Below, one piece after another: positions 23,033 to 35,153 of a DNA stretch of 64,000 nt. Source of the DNA: Strongylocentrotus purpuratus. Its lineage: Eukaryota > Echinodermata > Echinoidea > Camarodonta > Strongylocentrotidae. The notes under the pieces were generated by a model. The model made no database searches. It saw nothing but the letters and a program-made list of their open reading frames with translations, and was not told the origin of the DNA. The stretch lies in assembly GCF_000002235.5 (NCBI RefSeq), contig NW_022145562.1:820001-884000 (forward strand), read 5' to 3'. The translations under genes were made by a program, and so were the position numbers. Each line of letters starts with the position of its first letter. Position 1 is the stretch's first letter.

Positions 23033-23702
23033 TAGTCCTCCTACTGTCTACCGACTAGACTCTAGATTATTTACATTTCTATTTTAATTCTAACTTAACT
23101 AAAGTCTAGTGAAATCTTTACTCCAGGGAGCTCCGTCACCGAAGCCCTTCGGAGGCCGTAGGCGGAGTTCTCTGAAGCATGTACATGTATAGCATGGAGT
23201 TAGTGAAATCTAAACACTGTTTGGGGGTTTGCAGTTTATTGCAGGAGTTGTTGTTTTGGCTGCTTACAGCTTAGCCTGCCCTTGAAATAAAAATGGAATT
23301 TTCAATTCTAAATTTATTAAATCCGACAGCCAAGTCCGGATAACAGCAACGGATGACAGTAGATCTACTACTACAGTATACCACTCCAGCAAAGTATAGA
23401 CTGATATAGACCGAAAGCTTCAGTCTCTGATATCGACGGTTGTTCTGCTGAAATTGCATCTGGCTCATCTGACCGCCTCTATACATAGACTGAAGTACGT
23501 CCTATGGTGACTGAGTGGAACAAATGGTTTGGTTCGGCAGGACCGCGATGAATGAGATATGCAACAAGATTTTTACTCTTTACATCCTCATATATTCACT
23601 TTGGCTGTAAAATTACATTTGACTATATTAACAAATAAAAAATAACAAAGAAATATCTACTTTGACTTACGATAGCTTGCTCATTTAGATCCTACATTAA
23701 CA

Positions 23703-24052
23703 AGTCAACGCAAAGCGTAGCATCCCCTCGCAGGGTACAAATGGCCTATATACATGTACATCAGAACAAGTTAACTCCATTGGACTATACTATTATATTA
23801 CTAGGCAAGGAAGTTAACCACATTTTCACATATATGACCTTTCACCTTTCACCTACATACTCGGAAATTAAACTTAGCCTGTATTTTGATATCATGTACC
23901 TTCATATCAAATTTCATTAAAATCCGTCAAACATTACCGAAGTTATTGATCGGAATCCAAAATTGTTACGGATGCACGCACGGACGCACGTACGGAAGGG
24001 CGGACGGCAGTGTTTCTATATCCCCTCCGACTTCGTTGCTAGGGGATAATGA
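23703..24052. mobile_element. Short interspersed element with ACGG-rich core
   Basis: The ends are AGCATCCCCTCGCAGGG and its loose inverse TTGCTAGGGGAT. The core contains CAAATTTCATTAAAATCCGT and a GGACGCACGTACGGAAGGGC stretch, a pattern I associate with common short repeats in marine invertebrates (inference). Only one copy is seen here. Confidence 0.5.
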
Positions 24053-24269
24053 TTAATCCGAGAAAGTCTTGTAATCAACATGATTCGTTGTCAGCCACCT
24101 GGTTTTTAGATGATGAATATTCATTTTTTCTAGACTAGTAGCCTAGGTCATCAATTGTCACTAGATCTAGACTAAGTAAAGTACACATTTTGAGTGAAAT
24201 CAGCTGAGTTTTGTACAGTGCTGTGTGAAATGTTGAGAATCAATAGCACAGCTTTTAATACACAGCCAG

Positions 24270-24430
24270 GACGCAGGAGGCGAGTTTGCTCAGTTAGTAA
24301 AGCGTCTGCCTGTCGAAGCAAACATGGAGATATAGATCTAGGTCACGTCTACTAGAATAGCGCTTAATACAAATGTCTCTCAGCGCCTTTACTTTAGGCC
24401 TAAGCGCTTTACAACAAGTATATAGACCCT
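24270..24430 (+). mobile_element. tRNA-derived SINE fragment, second body type
   Basis: The head GGAGGCGAGTTTGCTCAGTT and AAAGCGTCTGCCTGTCG match the head of the SINE at 22625-23032. The body differs and ends in a paired GCGCTTAATAC / AGCGCTTTACAAC region, the type of 3' stem seen in V-like SINEs and at 47285-47330. Confidence 0.6.
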
Positions 24431-24449
24431 AAATATTATTAGATCTACT

Positions 24450-24835
24450 ATCCTTCTTCTTCAAGATAATCTGCCTCCGGCCTCCTTCAATACTGAAGAT
24501 TCTTCAAGATGCCTGCCCTAGAATCTATACCATTGCCATAGAACCTATACTTTAGTAGGTCTAGGCCTGATTGGTGTGTGCATGTGGACCATTACACTAG
24601 GGTCTAGATTTCACTACTTACTAGACCTCTAGCTATAATTTATAGCTACGAATAGTGCAAGGAAATGGTTCTTTGCAAGGGTGGTGACTCTCCTGTACAC
24701 GGGGCCTCCATTTAACGTCGTATCCTGTTTTCCACTTGACATAACCTGCGCCTATGAACAAGGGAAGGGGAACGTTAACACACTTCAGTCATCCGCCTGG
24801 GTTCGGGTCGAACCCGGGATCTCCCTTCTTAGATC
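24450..24835 (-). mobile_element. tRNA-derived SINE, diverged copy
   Basis: Same order as 22625-23032: TCAAGATAATCTGCCTCCGG, TGCATGTGGACCATTACA, TGTACACGGGGCCTCC, and ATCCGCCTGGGTTCGGGTCG at the head side. The tRNA head is incomplete here. AGATCTAG-like motifs have been added in several places. Confidence 0.75.
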
Positions 24836-27800
24836 TAGACAAGACCTATATAAAAATTAAATATTATTTATTATTATTATGCAGCTAGACTATGTGTGTT
24901 CAGTAGACAGTAGGCCGTAGGGTCTGTTGCGAAAATGCCCGGGAGTTCTAGGGCGGGCACTACATGCAGCTTCCGCTCTCAGGTCGCGCCTGAAATTGGG
25001 CAATTTAATTAGATCCGTCCAACTTAGGCCTACTCATGCACTCGCCCCGGCACACGAGCTCTAACTCTCAGGATCAATCTTTGTTTAACCTCCGGAAAGT
25101 ATTCAAATATCAAAAAACACATAAATATCACCTTATGAATACGAAATTACGGAATAAATATGACATGTACTTACAGGATTTCTACAGAAAACCGTGTCCA
25201 GCACCGAAGTTGCCTAGCTATACTGTTGTCACAGATAAGGTCGTTGTTTTAGTGGTGCGTTTTAGTTGGATATAGGCGCGCGCGCTAGAGCGAGCGCGAC
25301 AGTGCAATTAGACTCGTTCGCGAACTATCAATACATATTATTGACTATATAAACTTGTTATTTGTTTTATGAAACGGATTTTTACTTCTATCGCAGATTG
25401 AATTCTTAATTAGATGTGTTATAAATAACAAATTTGTTATATTTATTCGATTCTGAGTTCAATGCTGCGGATATATTCGAGTCTCTTAAGACTTCTGGTG
25501 CATTTGAGTCTTGAACAAGACTATTCAGTCGCTACCCTTGGTAGGCTGTTCTTAAAGAAAAGATCCGCAATTGTCAATGACTGCTAATTTGTGTCGATCA
25601 CGTTGTCATTTAAGTTGTAGGCAGTTTTGTTTGTTAAAGTTCTGTTTCAAAGGGAAACAATTATCTTCATAAGCCAATTAAGTCGAATTCAGAAGAATGT
25701 TAGATGGTGCAGAGGTACAGCTCAATTAGACTATACTGTGAAACTAAGGTCAGTATATAGAGAAACACTGATAATGAATATATGATGATGACGATAATAA
25801 TAATAATAGTAATAATAATGATAATAATAACAACAATAAAAACTTACAATAATGATAATAAACCATATGTTTGAGGCTTGGAGCTTTTATGTCACTGAGT
25901 CAATTCAGTTCGCACCATTTGACAGTTTTGGTTAAATTATGCTCTCGCCAGATCAGACATTGAATATATATTTTTCAAATTAAAACTTTGTATGTATTTA
26001 AAAACAAAATTGAATAGCGGAACTACAATTCATCGCCCCAGATTTAATACCGCTTGAACACTCATGCTGAGGATCAATTTACAAGAAACATAATAGCATA
26101 TATACCTCAAAGTTAATTGTGCTGAAAATAAAGTTTATTGAGGGGGTGCATTAAAAGAAAACATATGGAGATAATGAATAATAACATATGCAAGGTAAAC
26201 AAAAAAGCCCAAATCTATACCATATAGATGAATACCAAGGTTTGATTGTTCTAAAACGACTGCAGGATTAAATAAATTCCTATTATGCGAATGATTTATT
26301 TAACATGAAATGGGTATACATAAACATTGTTAATATCGTGATATCCAATAATCATACAACTTAAATAGTTTCATATTATACACACTAAGCAGTGGCAAAC
26401 CCTACACACACAACAGCTCTTACATCTATTTGTCACATATTGCAGCTATAATCTTCTATAGATTTCTTGTGTTAGAATATTCACCACATAATGTGTATAA
26501 TTGTGTTAGTTTTACACTAAGTATTATGGAAAGACATAAGAACGTATTAGGTTCAACTTTGCATATGAACTGCATAATAAATAAATGGCAGGGGGAAAAA
26601 AATCTGAATTCGTCTAATTGCTACGCAAATTCTACCTTTAATTAAACGTAATTAAACGGCGTGATACACCCTTTCCTGCATGTAAAATACACGACGTGTA
26701 AATCGATTTCCACACAATCTGTCACGAATGGGATCCATCCTGAATGGAAAAATGTGTATGTACGAAGGTTTACAGTTCGAGATGGTGTTATTGTCCTGTT
26801 TAGGTACTTTGTTCAACTTTTTGTCTTGCGCTTTAAATTGATGATTCAAACTTTGTAGAGTGATAGTTCATGCCATTACATATTTTTAGAATCAATTTTT
26901 GAAACACGGTTACATTAAAAACATATTTTAAAAATTAATTAACCTAATCTATTTTGAAGAGCGCCCTCGCTTTTATCCTCGTATCGACGTACCTAATAAT
27001 ATTGCACTTTACTTTTATGTCAGCTTTTTTTCTGGTCAATATAGAGGTTTCTTTCAGCTAGATTCCTTTCGTGTGCATTCAACCTTCTTTCAAATTGGTC
27101 TTACAACTGATTGGATTCAAATGTTTGTCCCTAAACGGAAAATGTGCTTAAATAGCGCATTGTTCTTAATATGTGTGCCATGTTTTGTCAATGGAGGCTT
27201 CTAATTGTAGCCACTGCCCCCTTTTAAATATAAGACGGATTATCTACAAACTATATTAAAACCGTGTAACAATTTAGGAAATTTATCAAGGAGAATTACA
27301 AAAAATGATTATAGATTATTGAAAATAAAATTTAGCCATGCCCATACATTCAGTAGAATTGCCTTAGTAAGATATATTGAATGTCTTAAATCATAGATGT
27401 AATTTTAATTTTAACGGGGCATTGCAGGAAAATGTGAAAAATAGTATTTGACAAAATATTGTGCATCAGTTTATAAAATGTACATTGTATGAGTGATGAG
27501 GGGCAGCATTGTAATGAAAAGCTTGACAATTTTGGCCCTAGAATATAGTTTTTTGATTTTGTTGTTACATAAGAGGGTTTTCATGACATGCAGTGAAATC
27601 ACAGGGTTATATCAATGCCCTTCTAGTTCCCAATTTGCGACATAGAGTAGAGAACACCGATGTGTTTTGAACAGCTATCATGTTTCTGTGGAGATCCAGA
27701 ATATAATCTAGCTCTGAGCAGATGTTTTACTTTTCTCGGAATCTCACAGCCCTTAGTCCAAATATTTTTACTTTACTTTAGCGGCGTCCTACCGGTTTCT

Positions 27801-27926
27801 CGTAATATGATGGACCAGGACTCCCCTCTCCAAATCTCAACAACCCATTTCACATCAAGTCTCTCTTAATCACACCAAGGCACAGCTGGCAGCCATTATA
27901 CTTAAAGTATGTGGCGTCTACACTCA
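24836..27926. other. No supported gene; (AAT)n tract
   Basis: Contains an imperfect (AAT)n tract at about 25793-25862 and a GC-rich GCGCGCGCGCTAG patch near 25277. On the - strand a GTAAGTAC donor (25162-25169) follows a short open segment and could mark a first exon, but no partner is seen. Frames at 26661-26858 and 27660-27869 have no recognisable domain. Confidence 0.4.
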
Positions 27927-28430
27927 GGGGCGGATCCAGCCGGCGAAAAGAGGGGGGGGGGGGGGGGCAAATCTTGAGAAAACAATTTAGCGCCGACTAA
28001 GCCGGCCGGTGAAAAATGAAAAAACGCGGGGGGGGGGGGGGGGGGGGCTGGGTGTAGAAGCACATTTTTTTTGGGGGGTACAGTTTTAGAGGAAAAATTT
28101 AGCGCCGACTCAGCCGGCTGTGAATAAGCGGGGGGGGGGGGGGGGGGGGAAAGAGCACATATATATTTTTTTAATATATTGGGCCCACTTCGTGAGAAAA
28201 TATTTAGCAGCGATTCATCCAGTCGGTGAATACGCAGGGGGGGGGGGTAATATTTTGTTTTGGTGTGGGCGAAATTTTTTAAAATTTTTTGGGCGCCGCT
28301 TTTGTTTTTGTTTAAAAAAAGGTTAAATTTACGTTATTATCCTATTTTTTTAAACATTTTTTTTAGACTACAGGGTGGGGGGGGGGGGGGAGCAGGGCCG
28401 GAAAAATCGCCACGTGGATCCGCGTCTGTC
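27927..28430 (+). mobile_element. G-tract element (GCGGATCC family)
   Basis: Runs from CAGGGGCGGATCCAGCCGGC to CACGTGGATCCGCGTCTG. Repeated internal modules of TTTAGCGCCGACT, AGCCGGC and GGTGAATA are separated by long G runs. Its right end matches the inverted copy at 45797-46177 (GGATCCACGT and ATTTTTCCGGCC), and both contain ATATTTAGCAGCGATTCAT. Confidence 0.7.
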
Positions 28431-28906
28431 TACACTGACTTAATGGCACAAACGAACAATTCAAAGACATGAAATTGCAAAAGAATAAATCTCATCCAGT
28501 TTGAAGTACATGTAGTACAATACTGATAAAATCGTTTATTAAAGATATAATTCTTCTGTCAATATTGTTAGAAGAAACACATTCTTGGTAATAATATAAC
28601 GTCGGGTATTTAGGGTAGCTGAACAACAACAAATGTAAAAACACATAGATGTTTATACAGGCAAATAAAGTACAAATTGCATTCAGAGAAAGGATCCATC
28701 ACCAAAGAAAAAAACAAATTATAATAGAACCTACAAATGTACTCGTTATTACACATCTCATGATTGCAATTAATATAAAGATGTCAATACAAGTTGATAC
28801 TATGAAAGAGAGAAAAGACTAATGCACATGCCTCTCAAAAAAGACATACAAAAGACATAACCTCGCACTCATCAGAGCGAAACTGGAGAACATAGAGCCA
28901 AAATAA
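28431..28906 (-). other. Candidate 3' UTR of the - strand exon at 28907
   Basis: Non-coding, AT-rich. An AATAAA signal on the - strand (TTTATT at 28535-28540) lies about 370 nt after the stop codon. No other gene content. Confidence 0.3.
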
Positions 28907-29039
28907 CTACACTACTTTAAGATCCTTTCCTATCCAATCCAACAAGTCTGAAAATTTGAGACAAAAGGCATCATTATGTAATTGCTGAACTAACCCAATT
29001 ACACATTCCTCTATCGATTGATTTGCTTGAGAGGAATAC
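28907..29039 (-). CDS. Candidate terminal exon of an unidentified - strand gene
   Basis: On the - strand a C-rich tract and acceptor (CCCCCTATAG) precede an exon that encodes YSSQANQSIEECVIGLVQQ, then LHNDAFCLKFSDLLDWIGKD, then LKVV and a TAG stop. The exon is 133 nt and begins with the last base of a split codon (phase 2 intron). The composition, with two predicted amphipathic helices and a tryptophan, looks like a genuine C-terminus. I do not recognise the family. Upstream coding exons should lie above 29.1 kb. Candidates at 31226-31353 and 33437-33534 do not join to it directly in phase, so exons are missing or the models are wrong. Confidence 0.45.
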
Positions 29040-30399
29040 CTATAGGGGGGGGGGGGGGGGGGAGGGGTATCTGAAATGATATGTGACATCCCATCAAGGA
29101 GTGAAAAGAAAAGTAAAGGAATGCAACATGATCGACCCCTCCCACATATGCTCCAACTTGAGATTCCAGTTATCTGTCTAAACAATTAATTCAATTAATA
29201 AGAGCAGCAGCCCCCCCCCCATGACATCAGTGCCCTCTCAGTAACTCAACCCATGCTAAACTATTAACACTACCGATTAATTATCAAAAACCAAGATCAT
29301 GACAAGATATCAGTTGAAAAGTCTTAAACTGCCTATAACAGGAATATCAATTATTTAAGTTAAACTTACACTGTACATGCACTATGTATTTTCTGAGAAG
29401 ACTGTAGGTATTTGTTTAACCTTTTCCCTCATAAAAGATAGAGAGATTATATAAAACTTGCACACCAGAGAATTCGAAAATTTACCAGCAATTACCCTTA
29501 GCTTAATTACCTAATGTGATGGGTGTATTTTTGCTACCAAAGAATACATGCCAAAATAAAATCAATATGATTTTAAAGAATTGTATACATTTGAATGTGG
29601 GCAATTCAACTAAAATTGACCATGAGCCGAACTCATGAAAATTGGCAATGACTTCAAAAATATATATTTCCTGTAATGACAAATTTAGTACCAAACACAG
29701 GAAAAAAGGTATACAAATAGGAAAAAAATCACCCCGTTCTTTTCTTTGAGTAGAATAATAATATTGAAAATTGTTTACGCATGGCTTAATTGGGTTAACA
29801 TCTAGCAAGAACTTTAGTACCCAAAAAATGCTCCAAAAAGAAATTGTATAGCAATTGTAAATAGTATAACCTTATATTTAAACAATTATGTTCAGAGTAT
29901 AAGCTTTTGTTGATACCTAAATAAGACTTATTACTTATTGAGCTCTAAAACTCATACAGTTTTGAATTAAACCGACAATGGGTAATGAAAGAAATGAAAT
30001 CCCATCGCAAACACAAATAAAAGCAGTCACAAAAAGTCAACACCACCCTCTCCTCAGAAAATACATGCCTATAATTGTGATTTCAAAATTCTGTAATAAC
30101 CGATACATTGGTTAATTGGTGTGAAAAACCTAAATACAAGCTAAACATAATGAATAAAAAGATTGATTAAAAAGATACTTCATTCTGAGATGACTCTTTT
30201 GTAATTAATCAAAATTGTAATAATAATCATAATGCATGTAAGTACTTTAATTGCTGATTTAGAGAGAAGGAGAAAAAGTACATGAGAGGGGAGGATAAAA
30301 TAATGAAGAATGGAAAAGAGAAGAATGAAAAACAATAATATGGTAAGCAAAAATAAATAAATACAAACATGACAAAGATAATTAAAATCACAGTTGGTT
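29040..30399. other. No supported gene
   Basis: A G-run at 29045-29063 is the polypyrimidine tract of the exon above on the - strand. A possible - strand exon at about 29513-29672 (acceptor TCATTACAG, donor GTAATT) is open but very AT-rich, and I do not call it. The rest is AT-rich. Confidence 0.4.
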
Positions 30400-30960
30400 G
30401 TTAAGGAGTTGTACGATATAGGGAATAATTGAAGTGCGGTGTCTCTCAGTTCTACAATAGGGTATAGTTATGTGTAGAGAGTTTCATAGTTCATGGCAAG
30501 AGGTTTGGCGACGAGTTGGCGATAGAACATAATTCGATCTCGTGATGACTTAAACAGTTTGAGAGAAAAGGATTCAAGAAGGGCAAGACGGCAAGAAGTT
30601 AGACTCTGGAGAGAAACGAGTGGTTTCATACCACTGTTCTTATCCAAGGATAATACAGCAGACACGTTTCTGCACTTTCTTCAGACTGCAAGATAACTGT
30701 TCGGGAAATTGATGTGGACCAAACTGGAGAAGCGTATTCTAGCGAAGATCGGATATATGTCGAGAAGATGTCTGCTAGATCTTCACATGATACTCTGAGA
30801 TGTCGTAAATGTATAGTCGCTTGCCGGCACTTGATATCATATCAAACACTTGGAAATTCCATTTGAGATCTGACTGTAACTCCCAGAATTGTCGGAGTGG
30901 TGCAGTTTTGGATGGCCTTGTGGTCTAGGTGCAGCATTTGAAGGGCTGGTTAGATACACT
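30400..30960 (-). mobile_element. LINE C-terminal fragment (CR1/Jockey-like)
   Basis: Conceptual - strand translation gives, in several frames, IRSSLEYASPVWSTSISRT, then QLSCSLKKVQKRVCCIILG, then RTERHRTSIIPYIVQLLN. This is the standard C-terminal order of CR1/Jockey-type ORF2 proteins (Y...PVW, LEKVQKRA..IILG, R..R...S.IPY..RLLN). Several frame breaks show it is dead. No RT core remains. Confidence 0.7.
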
Positions 30961-31225
30961 TGAGGAAAACTTACTTGGATTTGGTTTTGAACTGCTCACG
31001 TGAGTAAAATTCCTTGTCCATTACTAGCTAGTACTTCTGTACTTGTCATGTCTAGTATAGTTACACAGAGTCCAGTTTCTCTCCAACTATTCAGTTACAT
31101 ACTGTGCAATGCAGTGAATGCTCCTGATGGTAAAATGTATCTAAATCACTGACTGTTCTTGCCCCTTTTAATTCTCCCGCAAGATGTCTGAAATGACCAT
31201 GGTTATTTCAAAATCGCATGTCTTT

Positions 31226-31353
31226 TCAACTGGAGTTCACCATTCTTTGGGATGTGCTGTTTTGTTTTGGGGAAACCAGGTGAATATTGCTCCACTGATA
31301 ACTTTGGTCGAGCCATTTGATGCAGTGTTGAAGTTGTTCCTTTGCTAGTAGCT
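31226..31353 (-). CDS. Candidate exon with strong acceptor, unidentified
   Basis: A near-perfect polypyrimidine tract and acceptor (TTTGTTTCTTTTATTTGATAG) open onto a segment that reads LLAKEQLQHCIKWLDQSYQW, then SNIHLVSPKQNSTSQRMVNSS and a TGA stop. A second frame of the same segment is also open (to 31203), so the true frame is uncertain. The first frame looks more protein-like. It may be an alternative last exon of the same gene as 28907-29039. Family unknown. Confidence 0.35.
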
Positions 31354-31399
31354 CTATCAAATAAAAGAAACAAAAGAGAAAAGAAAAAATTCATTAAAT

Positions 31400-32290
31400 T
31401 TTGATAAAAAGTGAAGGAATAATGTAATAACGGATGCTGAGCTTGAGCAAAGCTGCAAAGGAGATAAAAAAAGGGACACCAATCAGACTACTGTAAGATA
31501 ATTTTTCATTTCAACACTTCGACACAAATTTCCTTACGTGCTTGAGGCTCTATTTTGTTTCCTTTGCAGGACTTTATCTGTTTCAAAGTATTGCAGACTG
31601 CTGGCCTCAACTTATCTTCACATTACTGATTTTTTTTAAAATAAATAGTGTATAATATAGGCTTAAACACTATCATTTTAATCTTGAATAAATACCCTTT
31701 TTACTTTGTACAGATTAATGTGGCACATTTAAACATTAATATGAATATCATAAGTAGGTGTTTCTTCTAAATGATCCAACAGATGCAATACTAATTGGTA
31801 AAGATCGAAAATTACATATCTTGAAAACAGTCCAACATGAAGAAAACTGCACGTTCTCGCAAAACAGTTTATGTTATGCCTCAACAATAACGTTTGCTGT
31901 AAAAAGTGTGTGACTATTTCAACACTCTATGCTAGTGGGAGGCGGGTCCGCCAAAACATATATCTTGAGATCAAAGTATCATTAGATTAAATTTTCATTC
32001 CTGGATTTTGTACAGTTTGGGGTTTCAGAGATTAAAAAATAAAAAATAAAATCCCTCCATTGTGTAAATTCTATAACGTTATCTGTATTAAACAATGTGA
32101 GAGTTTTTTCTATTGGAATAAAGAGAAATCCTTATGTGACCTTTGACCTACTTACCCCAAAATATAATCAGATTGTCTTCCTAAAGTGATACATACATGT
32201 ACTATTAGCAGGTTTGAAGTTCATACCTCAAATGATTACTAAGATATCGCAATTACAAGGCTTAAAACGCATTCATTAAAAAAAAAGTGG
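31400..32290. other. No supported gene
   Basis: AT-rich sequence. A strong - strand donor (GTAAGTAGG) at about 32150 lacks a convincing exon. Confidence 0.4.
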
Positions 32291-32789
32291 CAACAACCAA
32301 AGGAAATTGGAAATGCCCTTTAGGCTCCCTGCACCAAAAGCAGGCATGGTGTTAGGACTTGTATGTGACAGAAGTAATTGTGAGGCAAAAGAAGCTGTGA
32401 AGGTGGAAGGATAGCGAGGATATCGTACATGATCAAGAATGTCAAATGCAATCAGATCTATAAACGAAACTTAAAACAGAATTGGGTGTACAGAATCATG
32501 CTACTTGTATGACATCAAAGTATGCCCCCCCCCCCCCCATGCCCCATGCTAAAACAAAATTCACTCAAATGTGAAGATGCAAGGAAATTTATAAAATTGA
32601 CTTAATCTCTGGGAAAATCACAAATGATGGGAACACTGGATGTAGCATTAGGTGTATAGGATCATGCTACTTGTATAGCATCAACGTATGACCCCCGCCC
32701 ATGATGATTATACGACTGAGAGTGCGTCAACCATGATCACTGCTGTTAATGAGACAGCCCCACACCCATTGCTGCTTCGATGTACTTAC

Positions 32790-32887
32790 CCCAATATGTA
32801 ATTTCTTTCATAGCAGGTAATTAGCAGGCAAGTGGTTGTGTCTAAGGGTTGAATAACAGCTTCAATTGAGGCAAAGTGTCCCCAGTG
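32790..32887 (-). CDS. Duplicated exon candidate, copy 2 (98 nt)
   Basis: Same length, frame and splice sites as 33437-33534. The open frame ends CYERNYIL then GG| before donor GTAAGTAC. See that entry. Confidence 0.35.
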
Positions 32888-33436
32888 CTGTCAGCTGCAC
32901 CATAATCAGGCACGGTGTTTAATAGGACTTGTTACAGAGGTAATTGTGAGGCAAAAGAAGCTGCGAAGGTGGATGGATAGCAAGGATCTCCTACATCTTC
33001 AAGCATGTTTGGTTTCTGTTCATAATAGATGCAATATTAACATGAAATTACACTAATTTTATGACAGCTAGCATTTAAATCAATGTGAAGATGTAATCAA
33101 ATTTATAAACGTAACTTAAAACAGAATAGGGTGTACAGAATCATGCTACTTGTATGACATCAAAGTATGACCACCCCCCCCCCCCATGCCCCATGCTAAA
33201 AGAAAATTCACTCAAATGTGAAGATGCAAGGAAATTTATAAAATTGACTTAATCTCTGGGACAATCACAAATGATGGGAACACTGGATGTAGCATTAGGT
33301 GTATAGGATCATGCTACTTGTATAGCATCAACGTATGACCCCCGCCCATGATGATTATACGACTGAGAGTACGTCAACCATGATCACTGCTGTTAGTGAG
33401 ACAGCCCCACATCCATTGCTGCTTCGATGTACTTAC

Positions 33437-33534
33437 CACAATATGTAATTTCTTTCATAGCAGGTAATTAACAGGCAAGTGGTTGTGTCTAAGGGTTGAA
33501 TAACAGCTTCAATTGAGGCAAAGTGTCCCCAGTG
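33437..33534 (-). CDS. Duplicated exon candidate, copy 3 (98 nt)
   Basis: - strand segment between GCTGACAG (acceptor) and a strong donor GTAAGTAC. It encodes HWGHFASIEAVIQPLDTTT then CLLITCYERNYIL and two bases of a split codon. The copy one tandem unit away (32790-32887) keeps the same frame and splice sites. The acceptor is weak in pyrimidines. A different frame of the same region also stays open to a stop at 33489, so the coding call is tentative. Family unknown. If real, tandem exons could be alternatively used. Confidence 0.38.
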
Positions 33535-33939
33535 CTGTCAGCTGCACCATAATCAGGTAGGGCTTGTGACAGAGGTAATTGTGAGGCAAAAGAAGCTGCG
33601 AAGGTGGATGGATAGCGAGGATCTTCTACATCTTCAAGCATGTTAGGTTTTCTGTTTGTATTAAAAAGATGCAATATGAAAATAAAATTAAAAAATTGCT
33701 CAAACGGCATTCGATCACTCCAATTTGAAGATGCAAGCAAATTTATAAAATTGACTTAAATTATGTTTGGAAAAATCACAAATGATAGGAACCACTGGAT
33801 GCTGAATTGGGTGTATAGGACCACCCTACTTGTATGGTGCAAAGTATAACCCCCCCCCCCTTATGGCTTATATTCATGACTGAGAGGTCAACCTTGATCA
33901 CTGCTGTCAGTGTAAGGGTTGAATAACAGCTTCAATTGA

Positions 33940-34135
33940 GGCTTAGGGGGGGGGGGGGGCTAAGTTTTCAGAGGGGGGGGGGGGGGGGTAAAATGTCCTT
34001 TTGCGGTAATTGTCAGGGGTGATTGTCCGGGGGGGGGGGGGGTAATAGTCTATAGAACCCTATAACAACACGTACTACACCGATGCAGAATTAGGTGCAT
34101 AGGATCATTACCCCCCCCCCCCCCCCCCCTCCCTC
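33940..34135. repeat. G-run / C-run cluster
   Basis: Four homopolymer runs of G and one of C with short spacers. Probably a remnant of the G-tract family, but without the GCGGATC ends. Confidence 0.5.
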
Positions 34136-34497
34136 CACTATAAATAGCTTTCCCTGAATTGTTCAAGTCAGTGCTTATTGTGTACTACTGTATATGCCCT
34201 TTGCTTGTTCATATTGTTAGATTACAACAGTAATTACCAAAACAATAACATTTTTTTCTTCAAAAATAGAGTTGGGCCAGTGTATGATCCTAAGAAACAA
34301 TTTTACCCAAAAAAATTACATTGATAACTCATTTCAATGAAAACATATAAAATCTGATTGATTAAAATATAATGAAATTATAACATAAAGAACAATTAAT
34401 ATACTCCATCTACAAAATATTCAGTGAAAAATCCTGGTTATTATGTGTTAATGGCCAATAACATGCTGTCTGCTCCATAATGCATCAGGGCAATTCC

Positions 34498-34884
34498 ACG
34501 GTAACGGAAGGACACTCAGACAAGATTTTTGAACTTCAGGTTCATACTAAAAGAAATGTTTTATTAGTATGTATTAAACTATGGGGAACAAAATGTGTTT
34601 CAGTCAAGTGGAAAGCTTCATCAACTTCACAAAGTTTGGATAAACACTAATTAACTGGAAAAACCATGTCCATTTTTATGTCCTTCCGTTACCGAGATAA
34701 TTAATATGCACATTCTTAAACTACTTAACTATAATTACAATTTTTTTGGGGAGAATTAAAGGCACTTATATAGGTATTATATCTGTACTGTTTCACATCT
34801 TATACTAATAAAACAGTTCTTTTAGTATGAACCTGAAGTTCAAAAATCTTGTCTGAGTGTCCTTCGGTTACCGTGGAATTGCCC
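34498..34884. mobile_element. MITE with ~70 bp inverted repeats
   Basis: Ends GGGCAATTCCACGGTAAC and its exact complement. Inverted arms 34498-~34568 and ~34813-34884 share GACACTCAGACAAGATTTTT and TTCAGGTTCATACTAAAAGA. ATCA is duplicated at both edges. A third copy of the TCCTTCCGTTACCG motif sits in the middle (34680-34694). Non-coding. Confidence 0.8.
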
Positions 34885-35153
34885 ATCATCATTCCATTTT
34901 GCCATTTAATGGTCCCAAATACAAAAATAGATAGTTTTTTTTTTTTTCTTCAAATCTTGTGATGTGTATTTCTAACAATGAGTTATTCCTATTCTCTATC
35001 TTTATGAAAAAGAAAAATAATAATTGCAAATTACAATTATGGATGTGGCTCTTTTACTTGTCCTTGCATGGCCCTAGCTTGACTTCCTGCAGGGTACTTT
35101 GTGCCAAGTTATTTCTCTAAGAGTGGAATTGATGTGAGGAATATTGCCATTTT

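Larger units (their letters stand above)
32290..33930 (-). repeat. Tandem segmental duplication, ~570-650 bp units, about 2.6 copies
   Basis: The landmark TGAGGCAAAAGAAGCTG recurs at 32381, 32946 and 33582. GTATAGGATCATGCTACTTG recurs at about 32656 and 33300, and GGTTGAATAACAGCTTCAAT at 32848, 33495 and 33916. The two right-hand complete units are about 95% identical by eye. The outer ones are diverged or truncated. Each full unit carries the exon candidate described at 32790 and 33437. Confidence 0.85.

Noticed and set aside
25166-25270. Possible - strand first exon with a GTAAGTAC donor near GC-rich sequence
   Set aside because: A single donor with no partner acceptor in a matching frame and no clear promoter.
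29513-29672. Open - strand segment between TCATTACAG and GTAATT
   Set aside because: Very AT-rich with Phe/Ile/Leu runs, and no support beyond the splice-like edges.
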